This document shows, piece after piece, positions 41,119 to 52,518 of a stretch of 64,000 nucleotides of DNA. The stretch comes from Paraphysoderma sedebokerense (taxonomy: Eukaryota > Blastocladiomycota > Physodermatomycetes > Physodermatales > Physodermataceae): assembly GCA_025602915.1 (NCBI GenBank), contig JAHLJZ010000048.1, positions 1 to 64,000 on the forward strand, written 5' to 3'. Position 1 is the stretch's first letter, and each line of letters opens with the position of its first letter. A program made the translations under genes and the position numbers. Under the pieces are notes generated by a model. The model searched no databases and had not been told where the DNA came from. It was given only the letters and a program-made list of their open reading frames with translations.

Positions 41119-41665
41119 TATATGTAACAGAGATAAAATTTGAGTCATATTCTATTGCATTATTGATTTGAGAATCTTGTTACAACAATAAATGAAAGCT
41201 GATTTAGATGAATCAATGGATATGTTTCAGTATAGTTTAAGAAAGATATATGATTGTATTAACGAGTTCAAGTTTTGGATAGCAATGGTTCAGACGACAG
41301 ACATAATCCTAGGTCCAACTCGGCCGTTTGTACAGGTCATGTATTTAATATCGAATATTTTGCTAATGTAACAAAATTTCAATGAGGAACAATTGTAAGG
41401 ATAAAAATAGCCATTACACCTAGGGTTCCAATAATGATGTAAGAACTGTTAAAAATTGCATACTGATGGTTCTTGGGATCTTGAGTTCGTACTTCGTGTT
41501 CGAAATTCTAGAATGTCTCTCGCGTTTTGGAATTCCCTCGACAGACCCAATCTTATTGATATGGGTTAAATTTAACAGCGTTCGTATCTCTCGCTATTGG
41601 GTGTTATATCTTAAGCTACTCTACGAGATAGAGACACTCTCTAGTGCATATTTTTCTCACCTACA
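41119..41665. other. Intergenic region 5' of ATP23
   Basis: No coding signal recognised. ATP23 begins at the first in-frame ATG at its right end. Confidence 0.5.
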
Positions 41666-42751
41666 ATGAATCAACGCACATGCAACGAAAATGTTTCCTT
41701 TCTCTTCGCGAATTCTCCTACAGTGCGAACTGTCGTCCAAAGTATATTTATTCAACATCAACAGGCGATTCAGCAAAATCCTTCTCCAAATACTCCTCGC
41801 CCAGTATTGAAAGTGACATGTCAACCGTGCAATGATGCGACCAAGGGTTATTTCCACCCTCAACATCTGGTAGTAGTATTGTGTTGTGACAAATTGAAGA
41901 ATACTGCCGATTTGGAGGGCACTTTGGTTCATGAATTAATCCATGTTTATGATCATTATTCCGAGTCAGTGAATTCGAATACGAAAGAGCAGAAGGACGG
42001 AATATTAGTTACAAAATTCCAAAGCCTTTGGAAGCAGCAAATTCAGGATGCGACTGCCTCGTCTGCAAAACCTGTCACTTTGGAAACATTACTTAATAGC
42101 TTACCGAAAGCGGCAGCACCATCCAATGGAAAGGAGTACTCATTACGGTCTTTTATTCTCTCACAACTCGTAATTCCAAGAAAGGAGGAATATGTTACTC
42201 TTCCAACTGGGAAGAGTTATCCTGTAAGTCTTCTGCAATTGATTTGTAAAGAAATCAGGGCATCGAAATTAGGCCAGTGTGGCTATCAATTTGGATTACA
42301 CAAGTATACCGCACTCCCTACTCAAGCTAGTATTACGACTTCGACATCCACGAGCTCGTATCCTCAAGTGTACCCCACGCCTATTTCCTTATCTATTGAC
42401 GTGCCCACTATTAACTCAAAATTTTCACTATCCCATTGGAGGTCTCTTTGGTCTCAGTCTGTTTCTATGCCCGATCAAAAATTGGACGCAAAGATCAAGA
42501 ATGTGAAGTTTGTCGACTGTGTCTTTAGAGATGCCTTAAGTTCATTACGACACGAGCTAACAGCAGAGGCAAATGTGTTATCTTCGGTCTCAAATAACAC
42601 TTCGACTAATAGAGAGAAAAATGCATCAAAGAAATCGGCTGCCGTGAAAAAATTAGGGAAGACAGAAATAGATGAGGAGGAACTGAAACAGCTCATCAAA
42701 TTTGTATTTCCGTATTGCTGGTGCGATCATCGTCCGTTTAATCTGAATTAA
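41666..42751 (+). CDS. ATP23: ATP23-type mitochondrial metalloprotease
   Basis: Homologue of ATP23, the intermembrane-space zinc protease and chaperone that processes Atp6 and assists F1Fo assembly. Single exon of 361 residues; yeast and human proteins are about 230-250. The zinc site HELIHVYD is at residues about 90-97. KVTCQPCNDATKGYF lies before it and ICKEIRASKLGQC after it, both family hallmarks, and the C terminus ends in PYCWCDHRPFN. About 95 extra residues sit between the HExxH and the EIRAS motif, and another 65 or so Ser/Thr-rich residues follow. Neither insertion has convincing splice borders, so they appear to be translated. Start is the first ATG in frame. Confidence 0.9.
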   Translation: MNQRTCNENVSFLFANSPTVRTVVQSIFIQHQQAIQQNPSPNTPRPVLKVTCQPCNDATKGYFHPQHLVVVLCCDKLKNTADLEGTLVHELIHVYDHYSESVNSNTKEQKDGILVTKFQSLWKQQIQDATASSAKPVTLETLLNSLPKAAAPSNGKEYSLRSFILSQLVIPRKEEYVTLPTGKSYPVSLLQLICKEIRASKLGQCGYQFGLHKYTALPTQASITTSTSTSSYPQVYPTPISLSIDVPTINSKFSLSHWRSLWSQSVSMPDQKLDAKIKNVKFVDCVFRDALSSLRHELTAEANVLSSVSNNTSTNREKNASKKSAAVKKLGKTEIDEEELKQLIKFVFPYCWCDHRPFNLN

Positions 42752-43122
42752 CCAGAACTAAATTTAAATTTCTGCAACATAAATGCTTTTACATTGATCT
42801 ACCTTTGAATCATTTTGATTAGCACATCAAGCCCAGATTTTCCATTGTCAATAGAATAGGAATTAGGATATTTAGCCTATGTCTGCATTGTATTTTACAT
42901 TTGATTTTACATAAAGCGATACATCATGTAGGCTGCACCGATAAATTATCGGTTCCATGTGAATTGATTCTCTATTGCTGAACACAAGATCGTCCGTCAA
43001 TTTCGATTCATCACGACAATACATTACTCAGCCTCGTACAAGAAACAGGAAAAAACATTTGGAATGTCAGGAAACCGCAAAAGAGTGGATAGAGACTGTG
43101 CCGTACATTATAGAAATTAAAT
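42752..43122. other. Intergenic region between ATP23 and the DUF1365 gene
   Basis: Same-strand spacer; nothing beyond 3' and 5' untranslated sequence seen. Confidence 0.5.
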
Positions 43123-45403
43123 ATGGCAGTCTTTTACATTGCAGACCTTATTCTGTCGCTGGGCACCGTCTCTGTTGTATCTACTAGTCTTATTCTCATT
43201 CTCTCTGTCTACCTATTTTACGCCACTACTCGATCTCCATCAAAATCTCCACATCGGCTATTTCATTCACATACTTTCCATGCTAGATTTTATCCAGTCA
43301 CACATAAATTTATATATCCTGTACTCTATTTCGGCTTGGACTTAAATGAACTCGAAAAGAACGGCAAAAAATCGGTATTAGGATGTTTACAACAGCATCC
43401 CTTGGCTTGGTGCTGGAGCTGGCTTTTCGGTTTGGAAGAAAGGGGATTGTGGAGTATTTGGGCCGATGATTATTTGAGTGAACTTTCTGATGGTAGTGAC
43501 GGAAAAGTGAACCGTCGTAGTTTGCCGGTAAAAACAAAACCGAACGGAGGAAAGAATCAAGATGGCGGGAAATGGACTTCGTTGCGACAAGGAGCTTTGA
43601 ATCATTTAGAGGCAAAGGTATCCTTATTATATATACTGTTAATTTAATTTATTAGAAAACTCATTGTTTGGTTTATCTATATGTGTAGGGTATTCATTCG
43701 GCTTCGATAGGACGGATTCTGCTGGTCACTACTCCGCGCTTCCTCGGTTACTCTTTCAACCCTCTCAGTGTATATTACTGCTATCGCCAAGCAAAAGATG
43801 ATTCAACCGATACCGAAGATTTAGTTGCTGTCATCTTAGAGGTGAACAACACATTTAGTGAACGCCATGTGTATATCTGTTGTCCTGAGAATGCATTGGA
43901 GAGAACTGAAGTGAGAGAGGGGTTCGTCATGATTTGATAAGATTAGCTGCCATATTGTGAACTCCATGTAATTAAACCCACGTATAGGTACGATCAAGGT
44001 TACCAAGTTCAACGATCATTCCACGTTTCGCCTTTCAACGATCGATTGGGGAAATACATGGTGTACCTATCCAACCCTTCGAATGGCCTCCTCAAAATTC
44101 GTCTCAACATGTATCGATATCCCTCATCCGACTCAAATAAAGCGTCTTCCGAATCACAGGCCCAGAAACACTTAACCGCTACTCTTGACGGATCTGGAGT
44201 GGAATTAACGCCAAGAATGCTTATGTATACTTCATTAAAGTACCCTGTTACTGTCTTTTTAACAGTCCCAAGAATTATGCTTGAAGCGGGTAAGTTAGCG
44301 TATAAGAAGAGACTGTTGGTTTACCCCAGGCCCAATCCAATTGTGAATGCAGATAAAACAAGTGGGACAGTGGTGATGAAGGATCCTACCTTCTTTGAGA
44401 GGTTAGTTGTTTCATCATAATAGAATTCAAACTGTTTATTATTTGCTTTTACTTATGAATGCACCTTAGTTACTCCACTTCGTTGTTCCTCGATTACCTA
44501 AAGTCTCGAATAATTCATCAGCCAGACTTGTCTATCAGTCTATACTTTCCGCTGCCTAAATCGCCAGTGACCATATCTTCTTCAGAAGTGGAAGCTACAA
44601 AATTACACCTCACATTTCACAATCACGAATTCTTTGCTCGACTACTATCATCGACCAATGTGATCTCAGGCCTTATCGTAGGATATGTGGCGGCTGATAT
44701 CGATATCTCTATTACTACCAGCAAGCTTGATCTGGATGCATCGGAAAAAAATAATCAAGTAATGGCTTTGAAAAAGCTCGTAAACTTTCTAATTCCTGTT
44801 CCTTCGAAATCTTCAAACGAGTCCTTCGGAATGGTATTTGAACAAGCATTGTATTACATCCGTCGTCTCAATGCTGGAATCCCATCATCCCAACATCCTC
44901 GTCCGAGTTCATGTTCACACCTCATAAATACACCTAAATCATTAGATTCTCGCCTCCTTCCGACTCTTTCTGACGATTCATTTAATATCTTCGCGATATT
45001 AAAGCATCTCATATATATTTCCGCTCATTGTATATTATCATACCTTGAGCAAACTTGGTTCACTAAAATCACTAATTTCGTGTGGAACCCGTTTCAAGTC
45101 AACAAGAGAATTAATATTTATTTAAATGAGCTGGAGGACTCTACTTTCTCATCGTCGAATGATATCACTAAGGGTGACGCAGCAAAGAAGATGACGTTGA
45201 AAGATCTACTTGATGACGATTTGGTTAAGGATGAAACTGTGCAACGCTATCGGAAAACGATGGAACAGTTAGAGAGGGAAAGGTTGGACGTTTGTTGGAA
45301 AGCGATACTCGAGTATATTAGTGAATTGGAGACAAAGAAGAGTGCCGGCAAGGACAGCCAACAAGAATTGTGGATGCATCTGAGAAGTTGGGTTGGATTG
45401 TAG
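43123..45403 (+). CDS. DUF1365 family membrane-associated protein
   Basis: Member of the DUF1365 family, which in bacteria often sits beside cyclopropane-fatty-acid synthases and is of unresolved biochemical function. Exons are 43123-43617, 43689-43921, 43988-44401 and 44470-45403, giving 691 residues. An N-terminal hydrophobic helix (VVSTSLILILSVYLFYA) probably anchors it. Family signatures are HSHTFHARFYPVTHKF, GYSFNPLSVYYCY, LEVNNTFSERHVY and RSFHVSPFNDR. The C-terminal 250 residues include a hydrophobic/amphipathic region and a charged helical tail. This makes it much longer than the bacterial proteins (about 250-270). No fatty-acid synthase gene lies nearby. An alternative frame at 45370-45579 could supply a different tail by splicing, but there is no direct sign of it. 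Confidence 0.85.
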
Positions 45404-45729
45404 CGTCAGCGGAGGTGATTGAGTTCATGGGTCTTTCTCTTGGTAGAGGTAAGGATGCATGGACGGTGAAGGAGTTGCGAGACCTCGCCAAGAGAAATCA
45501 AAGCAATGTACCTAGTAATGCAAAGAAGCAAGGCATTATATACAGATTGACTTGCCAATTGAGAAAACTTGTGATTTAATCAACTTGACCTAAAGGTGCG
45601 CGCGTTATTTGCTCAACCAAGACCACACAATCTATTTTATTTTCATGCCGCGGTGTAAACCGTCAATGAACCACGATATATCAATTAACCACAATAATAT
45701 CAATGAACCCCAATATGTATAAGTGGATT

Positions 45730-45885
45730 TGTGGGAAAGAATGCGGAATAGCCAGTGAATAATCCAGGCCATATTCTAGTTGGGAGCGAACAAACAATTT
45801 GTAAATGTTCAGCTTCGCCAACTCAGGCCAATCCGAGCCAATCGCTTTCAGAAAGCGACCTATCAGCTCTACTAATCACACTCTC
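45730..45885 (-). mobile_element. LINE (non-LTR retrotransposon) fragment, thumb region
   Basis: The minus strand reads LIGRFLKAIGSDWPE followed by YKLFVRSQLEYGLDYS. This is the conserved region that follows the reverse-transcriptase palm in non-LTR elements. It is only about 150 bases long, with no start, no end and no flanking duplication seen. Confidence 0.7.
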
Positions 45886-45929
45886 CACATTGGTATTAAA
45901 GTCGATACATGTCTAACTTTCGACAACCG

Positions 45930-46160
45930 GGATGATTTCATGATTTCCCCTTCGTTTCAATCCTTCTATTGATGACCTCGCCGATGAATTCATACAACCT
46001 CTCTGCTTTCTCCAGGATACACCACCGTTTCCTCCAACATTATTATTCGCAGATGACGTGGCCACTCATCCCGTCTCAGTGTCCGAGATTCAGCATCATT
46101 AGTAGAGCTGATAGGTCGTTTCGCTATCTGAAAGCGATTGGCTCGGGCTGGCCCAGTTGG
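45930..46160 (+). mobile_element. LINE fragment, reverse-transcriptase palm with FADD box
   Basis: The plus strand reads PPTLLFADDVATHPVSVSEI, containing the catalytic FADD box of non-LTR reverse transcriptases. After a short break the thumb motif RSFRYLKAIGSGWPS follows. The last 50 or so bases are an inverted copy of 45823-45880. The element is a degraded remnant. Confidence 0.7.
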
Positions 46161-46353
46161 TGCATCTGAACCCTGGTGGAATGATGAACTTCCTGAGACG
46201 CGTTCTAACTGGTTGAAATCACCGAATAAGTTGGAATTGGCTGGGTACTGAATTCATAACATGCCTACATGACTAGCCAACAGGAGACTTTTACGTTTTC
46301 CATACAAATACCGGTTCTTCGACATCGAACAGACCGGTACTTGGAATTCTTAC

Positions 46354-47442
46354 ATGCCTTCGACAATGTTACCTGATGGTGACAGAGAAAAACTCCGCAT
46401 GAACCAAAAGTCATCAGTGTGCTTAATCACTCGAAAGGTATTGCCATGCGACCCACAAGAATGGCAAAACGAAATTGGCAGTGTGGTGGAGTGTCATGGA
46501 TTTTTAATAAACCAAAAACAAATTGTGACCAATCGACATTGTTTACCGCAATCGGATCTCAATGCAATGCGGGTTAAGATATGCTTTCCCAGTATATTTG
46601 GAGTTAGGGAAAAGGAACATACAGTGAGTTGTTTGGATTCTGCCTTATACCATGATGGCTGCATCGTATGCTAAAATCTCCTACTAACTATGTAGGTCGA
46701 TGTTTTAAACGATGTAGATAGTGTTAAGTTCTTCTCAAATGAGGATGGGCCAGACCTATGTGTGGTCAATTTAAAAGTCAATAATATTCCGAATGCAGTA
46801 GGGATTTTCGATGATGGGTCCCCTTCTTTTCAACATCTCTTTCGGTTAAAATCTAGCTCGACTACACAACTGGAGTGTATGCAGAAAGCATGGCTGAAGG
46901 GCTTCAGCGAACAAAATCGAGAAGCCACTGCCCTTGTGGTATGCGATATCCTTCTTCGACTCCTTTTAGGCAGCGGACTAACTTGTTGTTACCTTTCTTT
47001 CAAGTTTGATTCAAATATAGGAATTGTCGAAGTGAAGGGGAAACTCAGAAACGATGGATCTTTTAGTACGATGCTGAAGCCTGGGCATTCTGGATGTCCT
47101 ATTATCATAGACGAACTTATGATTTTAGCTGGTGCCGCCTTTCAGTTGCGAGATGGTGCAACAGAATTCAAAGTTGTTCTTCCGATCATGGAGGTAGCGT
47201 TCCATGAGAAAATTTTGGAAAGCCAAGAAAAGAGAATTCAAGATGTAGGCGCAGCTTTGGCAACATTAAATTTGCTGGAGACTGATGCTTATATTGAGTT
47301 ACGAGCGAAGACCTCCCAAGATAAGGCAAATGTTTATTCCCAGTGGAATTATAGGAAATCAGATAACCAAAAAGGGTACAGACGTAGCTCCTTCTCCCGC
47401 AGATTAATTGATTCCGTCTATAGAGACTTCTTAATTGACTAA
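46354..47442 (+). CDS. Trypsin-fold serine protease-like protein without signal peptide
   Basis: Exons 46354-46623 and 46696-47442 give 338 residues. A chymotrypsin-like triad can be read: His in IVTNRHCL, Asp in EDGPDLCVVNL, and Ser in LKPGHSGCPIII, where a G-x-S-G box is followed by Cys-Pro. The arrangement and the lack of propeptide or signal peptide resemble cytosolic trypsin-fold proteins rather than secreted trypsins. The C-terminal 90 residues are helical and charged. No PDZ domain is visible. It lies next to a gene on the same strand of similar size that may be a diverged relative. Proteolytic activity is inferred from the triad only. Confidence 0.7.
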
Positions 47443-47716
47443 TGTGCTTTCCACAGGCTATTAATAAGATGTAGAAAGCAGGTAGACGATATCAACACTA
47501 CAGGTATTGTAAAACTGGCTATCTGGGTCCAAATTCGTGTCACTAATAGTCATATCCGCGATAGATGGCTTAAAACAATGCCCACAATCGGTATTACCAA
47601 GGGTAGCGTATGTGAAAGGTAGCACATTATTCTCCTCACTCTTTCGCATTTTTCAACAGTCTTGACTAAGCAAACAAAATTTAGCCCCCAACGACGTTAT
47701 ACCGACCGACATTCAA

Positions 47717-48840
47717 ATGGTTATGCAAACAAGTCTCGCAGAAATCGAATTCGAAGATGGCTGCACAACCATGGGATATTACGTCTCAGACATGATCATT
47801 GTTTGTTGTAGACAGTTGGAGAAATATGTTCAACCCTCTCGTGCTCGGCCAATGCGCTGTCCTGCGTGGTCTTCGTTCACATCTGATTCTTGGTGGTACT
47901 TCCCGGGCATGCAAATCGGTTTGTTGTATACGAAGGAGATATTCGACATGGCCTCCACGTTGTCGTTTGACTGTAATTTTCTCACTCGCCGATTCTTTCT
48001 TTGTCATGTAAGTTTTCTCATTTCAAATATGCCACGTTACTAATCTCACGAACTTCTTGTATATGATGTTGCAGACATCTCAGTATATTCCATTACGGTT
48101 CAATGGTGATTGTGAAAAATATCCCTACCTTCGCAGCTTTCATTTAAAATCTGGATCTGAAGATTTGTCCGTTACCGGATTTCCGGTCATTTGCGTGCAT
48201 GAACAGCAATTCGGGGTCTTCGGTACTGCAGTAATGTGTGAAGATTCATTCCTTCTGGTGTTTGAATCTTCGCATATGGATGTGTCCAAAATGGTAGCTG
48301 GCGGTTCTAAGGAGCACATGAAACCCAATGAACGGATTCTAACTACAACATGTACGCCTATACGAAGTTGCCATTATTTCAAACAAATAGTGAACAAACT
48401 ACTGACTCATCTTTTCCTCTTTCGTCTCCTCTACACCCAAAAAAAAAGTTTCAGACCGAGTACAGCACACCGTGGAAACAAAAAAGGGTACCCGACCTTT
48501 AACGCAGATGGAAAACATAAAGGATTGGTCGGAGTTTACGCAGTATTATAAATATACAGATTTTAAGATTGGAAAAGTCGATGATTCGTGTTGTCTGACA
48601 ATGACAATCCATCCAGGATACGAAGGTGGATGGAGTAGTGATTATCACGTAATTGGTTACATCACGGAACCCTTCGACGCTGAAGTAATTATAGGGACGA
48701 CTGACAAAGATAATGGAGTTTATCTTGATTATTACAGTTGGATCATCAAAATTGCGGATCATTACAATCAGTTGAAAGAAGATGCAGTACTTCAATGGAC
48801 GAAGGTAAAAGAGTTTGCTGGCTTCGAATTTGAATTTTGA
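47717..48840 (+). CDS. Unknown protein, possibly a degenerate relative of the upstream protease-like gene
   Basis: Exons 47717-48007, 48075-48351 and 48455-48840 give 317 residues, phases consistent. No domain recognised. A segment about LSVTGFPVICVHEQQFGVFG resembles in spacing the GHSGCPIIID...LAGAAF region of the neighbour, but the serine is not conserved. No clear counterpart of the His motif is present. The C-terminal third (SEFTQYYKYTDFKIGKV onward) is aromatic-rich and ends in FEFEF. If related, it would be a non-catalytic paralogue. The first exon is the least certain part. Confidence 0.55.
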
Positions 48841-49486
48841 ATTACTTGTATACATACGTTATATGCAATGTATTTTGTGCACATCAATACAGTCTTAATA
48901 CATCGTTGCGACGGTTGCCGACGACCTCGCTGTTGTGGGAGCTTTCAGTTCTTGAGAATCGGACGTAAAGGAGTGTCCGGAACGCAATGAGCCGATTGAG
49001 GAGCAGAGTATTAGCAATGGCTAAGGATTTATCCTTCACACCCTATTGAATGCATTGATCGATACTGCAGCTATGTCTGACTAATAAATTCTAGTTCACC
49101 ACATGAGCCAGAATCATCGCTGCCAGCACCGAATTATACCCTACTCGCATTGGATCACATGGCGAATGACGGGCATGTTCTCTGGAAAAAGTATAAATGA
49201 GCGGAAACTTGCCTCGATAATCCGAGTAACAATGTGCGCCGCAACTTCGGTATTCTCATTTCAATTGTCGTGAATGTGCGCGTTTGCACGTTCCCTGCGG
49301 ATTCTGATGCATCTATTGTCCTCGCGTGTTACACCCTGTGCTTTTCTGTATCCAGCATCCCGCATTATTCAAACAATTCTGATTCACCAACTCATCTCTG
49401 CATTATTTAAATAATCCTTATCATCGAAGGAGTATTTAACAAACCTTTATCTTTTTCCCACCAACGCCTCTGAGCTTCACGAAAAA
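48841..49486. other. Intergenic region 5' of the mucin-like gene
   Basis: No coding signal recognised. A TATA-like GTATAAATGAGCGG at about 49190 and another GTATTTAAC at about 49431 precede the mucin-like gene. The second is about 55 bases from its ATG. Confidence 0.5.
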
Positions 49487-50019
49487 ATGCATTCGTTAAT
49501 TCTTTTCAGCCTGTTCTTGATTTCAGTTTCGGCTGTCCCTATCTCTACGGATACGACGTCTGCATTGCCAAGCGCGTCTTCTGCCGACTCACCTAGTATC
49601 GAAACGACTACCGGGCCTTTCGTTCAACCCACCTTCAAACCATCTTTATCAGTAACGGCTTCTTCTACATCCTCTCCCGGTATCGAGACGACTACCAGCC
49701 CCTCTGGCTGGCCTACCTCCCGTACAATCCCTTCCGGCCGGCCCACCTAAGACCATCTTTATCAGTAACGGCTTCTTCTACATCCTCTCCCGGTATCGAA
49801 ATGACTACCAGCCTTTCCGGCAGGCCCACCACCGGTCCACTTACATCGCCAAGCGCCTCTTCCACCTACTCACCCGGTATCGAAACAATCTCCCCTTCTA
49901 CGACCGAGCCTTCCAGATTAGGTGCGACGTCCTATCCGACTAGTATAGCGACGTCTGGGCCTTCTAAACCGTCTTCAACCACTATGAGCAATCCCCGCCA
50001 CCCAGGTCGATCCGTCTAA
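49487..50019 (+). CDS. Secreted mucin-like Ser/Thr/Pro-rich protein (frame interrupted)
   Basis: Begins with a signal peptide (LILFSLFLISVSAVPIS) followed by tandem imperfect repeats of the type SPGIETTTSPSGWPT. Such a chain would be heavily O-glycosylated and wall- or surface-located. The first frame stops at 49750. The repeats resume in another frame from about 49755 and run to a stop at 50019. A 45-base stretch (SLSVTASSTSSPGIE) occurs at about 49640 and again at about 49755. The second unit is one base short at its left junction, which accounts for the frame change. It is either a short spliced segment or a frameshift in a repeat array. The signal peptide resembles that of the chitin deacetylase gene downstream. 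Confidence 0.6.
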
Positions 50020-50894
50020 AATAGCTACTCATTGTCGTCCAATATTACACCACCCTTTCATTAACCCTAATCCATAGAATAATGTAGATTGATAATCAAG
50101 TCTGAACTCGTGTAAAAATATACCAATAAAACTTCAGATAAATCAAAGACTGCTTGTCAACAGTACACAATTTTGAGTGTCAATCATCGCTGCAGGCCTT
50201 TATTTTCTCCAACAGCTACTGAAAGGCTTACACCGCAGTAAATGCATAGGCAGTGATAACATAGGTTTCACTGGTCGTACATATCCAAAAGGTCGGAGAA
50301 AATCTTCTGACCGAATCGCGAAACCTGGTCTTAAAATTTCTAAAATGAAACATCAACTTGTGCCTTCTGTGATAATCGTCGCATGTCGATCAATCCAGAG
50401 ATATTTCTTCAACATTACTGTTTGAGAAACTGTCCTACTTAAATTTCAATCTCATTTACTTCATTTATTGCTCAATTTGATATGCTAATCCTTGGACCCA
50501 GTAAATGGACACGCGGCCTATACTATTGGCTAAAATGTGTTGCGTAAGGAAGTTTTCGAGAGTATAGGAATTAATATAAAGTAGTTTCAACTATGGCGGC
50601 TAGTCCCTCCCGTCCGCAAAGACTGTGGATTTTCGTTTGCACGAATTTCACCTCGCTTGACTGAATCTGATGTTCCAATTGTGCTCGCGTTTGTCGCCTT
50701 TGGTGCACCCATGCTACATTAATTTTCTGCTTCGTCGGAATCCAATCGCGGCGGGAGTTTAAACTGTTAGTGAGCATGGGTTATTGTGTTTTCAACGACT
50801 CTTCTTCTACACATTCAAATTGTGTCAAATCGTCGAGAATATATAAAGAGCGGTTGTTTTTCCTTCATCCATAGTCCTTTGATCACTTCAAAAT
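50020..50894. other. Intergenic region 5' of chitin deacetylase 1
   Basis: No gene recognised. A strong TATA element (ATATATAAAGAGCGG) lies at about 50838-50852. Confidence 0.5.
50839..50847 (+). promoter_or_regulatory. TATA box of chitin deacetylase 1
   Basis: TATATAAA sequence about 50 bases before the ATG at 50895, followed by GAGCGG. It shares the form TATAAA/GAGCGG with the element 5' of the mucin-like gene. The distance implies a short leader. Confidence 0.5.
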
Positions 50895-52518
50895 ATGCGT
50901 TATTTCGTTCTTTGCAGTTTATTCTTGATTGCAGTTTCGGCTCAAAACTCGGTTCCTGCCGGAAGATGCGGCAAGGATTTCGGCTTTGCGACCTGCGAAA
51001 AATACCCTGGCGAATACTGCTGCTCTGAATACGGGTGGTATGTGTATAATATTTTCGCGGTAGCAAAACTGAGCTATACTCAAAGCAGATTGTTCATAGG
51101 TGCGGAGGAACGGCAGACCACTGCAACCCTCAGACTTGCCAGTTCGGATGTGATAATCGAAATCCTAGGTCGCCAGGCAGAGTTCCGTTACCGCCTCCGA
51201 CGTCCTCACCTTCCCCTACAGCACGGCCAACTACATCCCCTAGGCCTTCTCCTACCTCCCCTCCGTCTGTCCCACAAGGGCGATGCGGTCGGGAGTTTGG
51301 AGGAGCCTTTTGCAATTATCCTGGTGAATACTGTTGTTCCGAATACGGCTGGTACGAACGCTGCAATGTTTATTGATTATCAATTCCTGCACTAACGCTC
51401 TAAACGAAGGTGTGGCAACACTCCATCTCATTGCGGAACTGGTTGTCAGTCCGGGTGCGACAATCGACCTCCTCAAGGGCCTCCTAGCCAATTGCCTGAA
51501 GTAGGTGAAGATGGCGCCATCTTAAGTTGCAAAATTCCCGGAAGCATCAGTATTACTTACGATGACGGTGTGTAACAGTCGCCTCTCCGATTAATGCAGT
51601 ACAATAGCTAAAATATCATCTTCAGGCCCATCGGAATTTACATCAACTCTGCTTGATACTCTCAGAAGCCTAAACGTGAAAACTACATTCTTTGTCGGTA
51701 AGACTTCAAAAGTATTGATGGCTTCAATTTTTTGAATAAATTATTAATTACAAGGTTTCTTTAGTTGGGCAGTACTTAGAAGACGAATCCAATCGGCAAC
51801 TACTGGCCCGAGCTGTGAGAGAAGGTAAGCAGGCATAAGAAGCTAGCATGGCAGACAGGGAATAACAATAATTTCTGATCAAATATTAGGGCATGAAATC
51901 GCTTCACACTCTTATTCGCACACTTCGTTCCTTCAACTCTCTGATCAACAGATCCGTGATGAAATGACGAAAACTGAAGATCTGATTTTGAGAGCCATTG
52001 GACGTCGTCCAAGACTCTTTCGACCGCCGTAATTATTAATGTTATTTGCACTCATAGCCAATAACTGAATGGGATCTAACGAATTTTTGTCTGCAGGTAC
52101 GGAGAAATGGATGGAAGAGTAGCAAGTGTTGTTGGTGGAATGGGCTATAAAATCATAAAATGGAATATTGACTCCAATGATTGGAGAGTACGTAGAACAT
52201 TTTTTTCATTTCAAAGAATTACGTAGAGCATATATTGATCTAAATAATTTAGCATCCGGATGATTACGCCGCTTACGAAACAGAATATAGAAATGCCTTG
52301 AGCAATACTGATCCGGCTTCGCGAGCTTTCATTTCTCTACAACACGATATTCATGCAGGAACCGTACGATTTGCTAAACAAATCCATGAGGTCCGTTTTT
52401 TTACTGTTGTTGAATTTTTTTCCTTTTACTTATTGATTGATATTTGTAGTTCACTATTCGCAGTGGCTATAAACCTCAAAAGGTATCGACTTGCTTAGAG
52501 GAATCAGCGTACAAGTAG
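50895..52518 (+). CDS. Secreted chitin deacetylase 1 (two CBM18 + NodB)
   Basis: Polysaccharide deacetylase acting on chitin (carbohydrate esterase family 4). Exons are 50895-51037, 51100-51351, 51410-51567, 51626-51697, 51765-51824, 51890-52028, 52097-52187, 52253-52390 and 52450-52518, giving 373 residues. Signal peptide FVLCSLFLIAVSAQ. Two CBM18 chitin-binding modules follow (GRCGKDFGFATCEKYPGEYC and GRCGREFGGAFCNYPGEYCC), split by introns at the Tyr/Gly-Trp-Cys position, with a Pro/Ser/Thr linker. The NodB domain has its motifs intact: TYDDG, HSYSH (metal ligands), RPPYG, DSNDW and LQHD. Extracellular or wall-bound action is expected. It has four introns more than the two paralogues on the other strand. 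Confidence 0.93.

Larger units (their letters stand above)
45404..46353. other. Spacer with LINE-derived fragments
   Basis: No intact gene. Contains reverse-transcriptase scraps on both strands (see the two mobile-element entries) and a short TCAATGAACC-type repetition near 45663-45711. Confidence 0.6.

Noticed and set aside
47786-48011. Alternative frames overlapping exon 1 of the gene at 47717
   Set aside because: None joins in phase to exon 2 as well as the chosen frame, although that exon remains uncertain.
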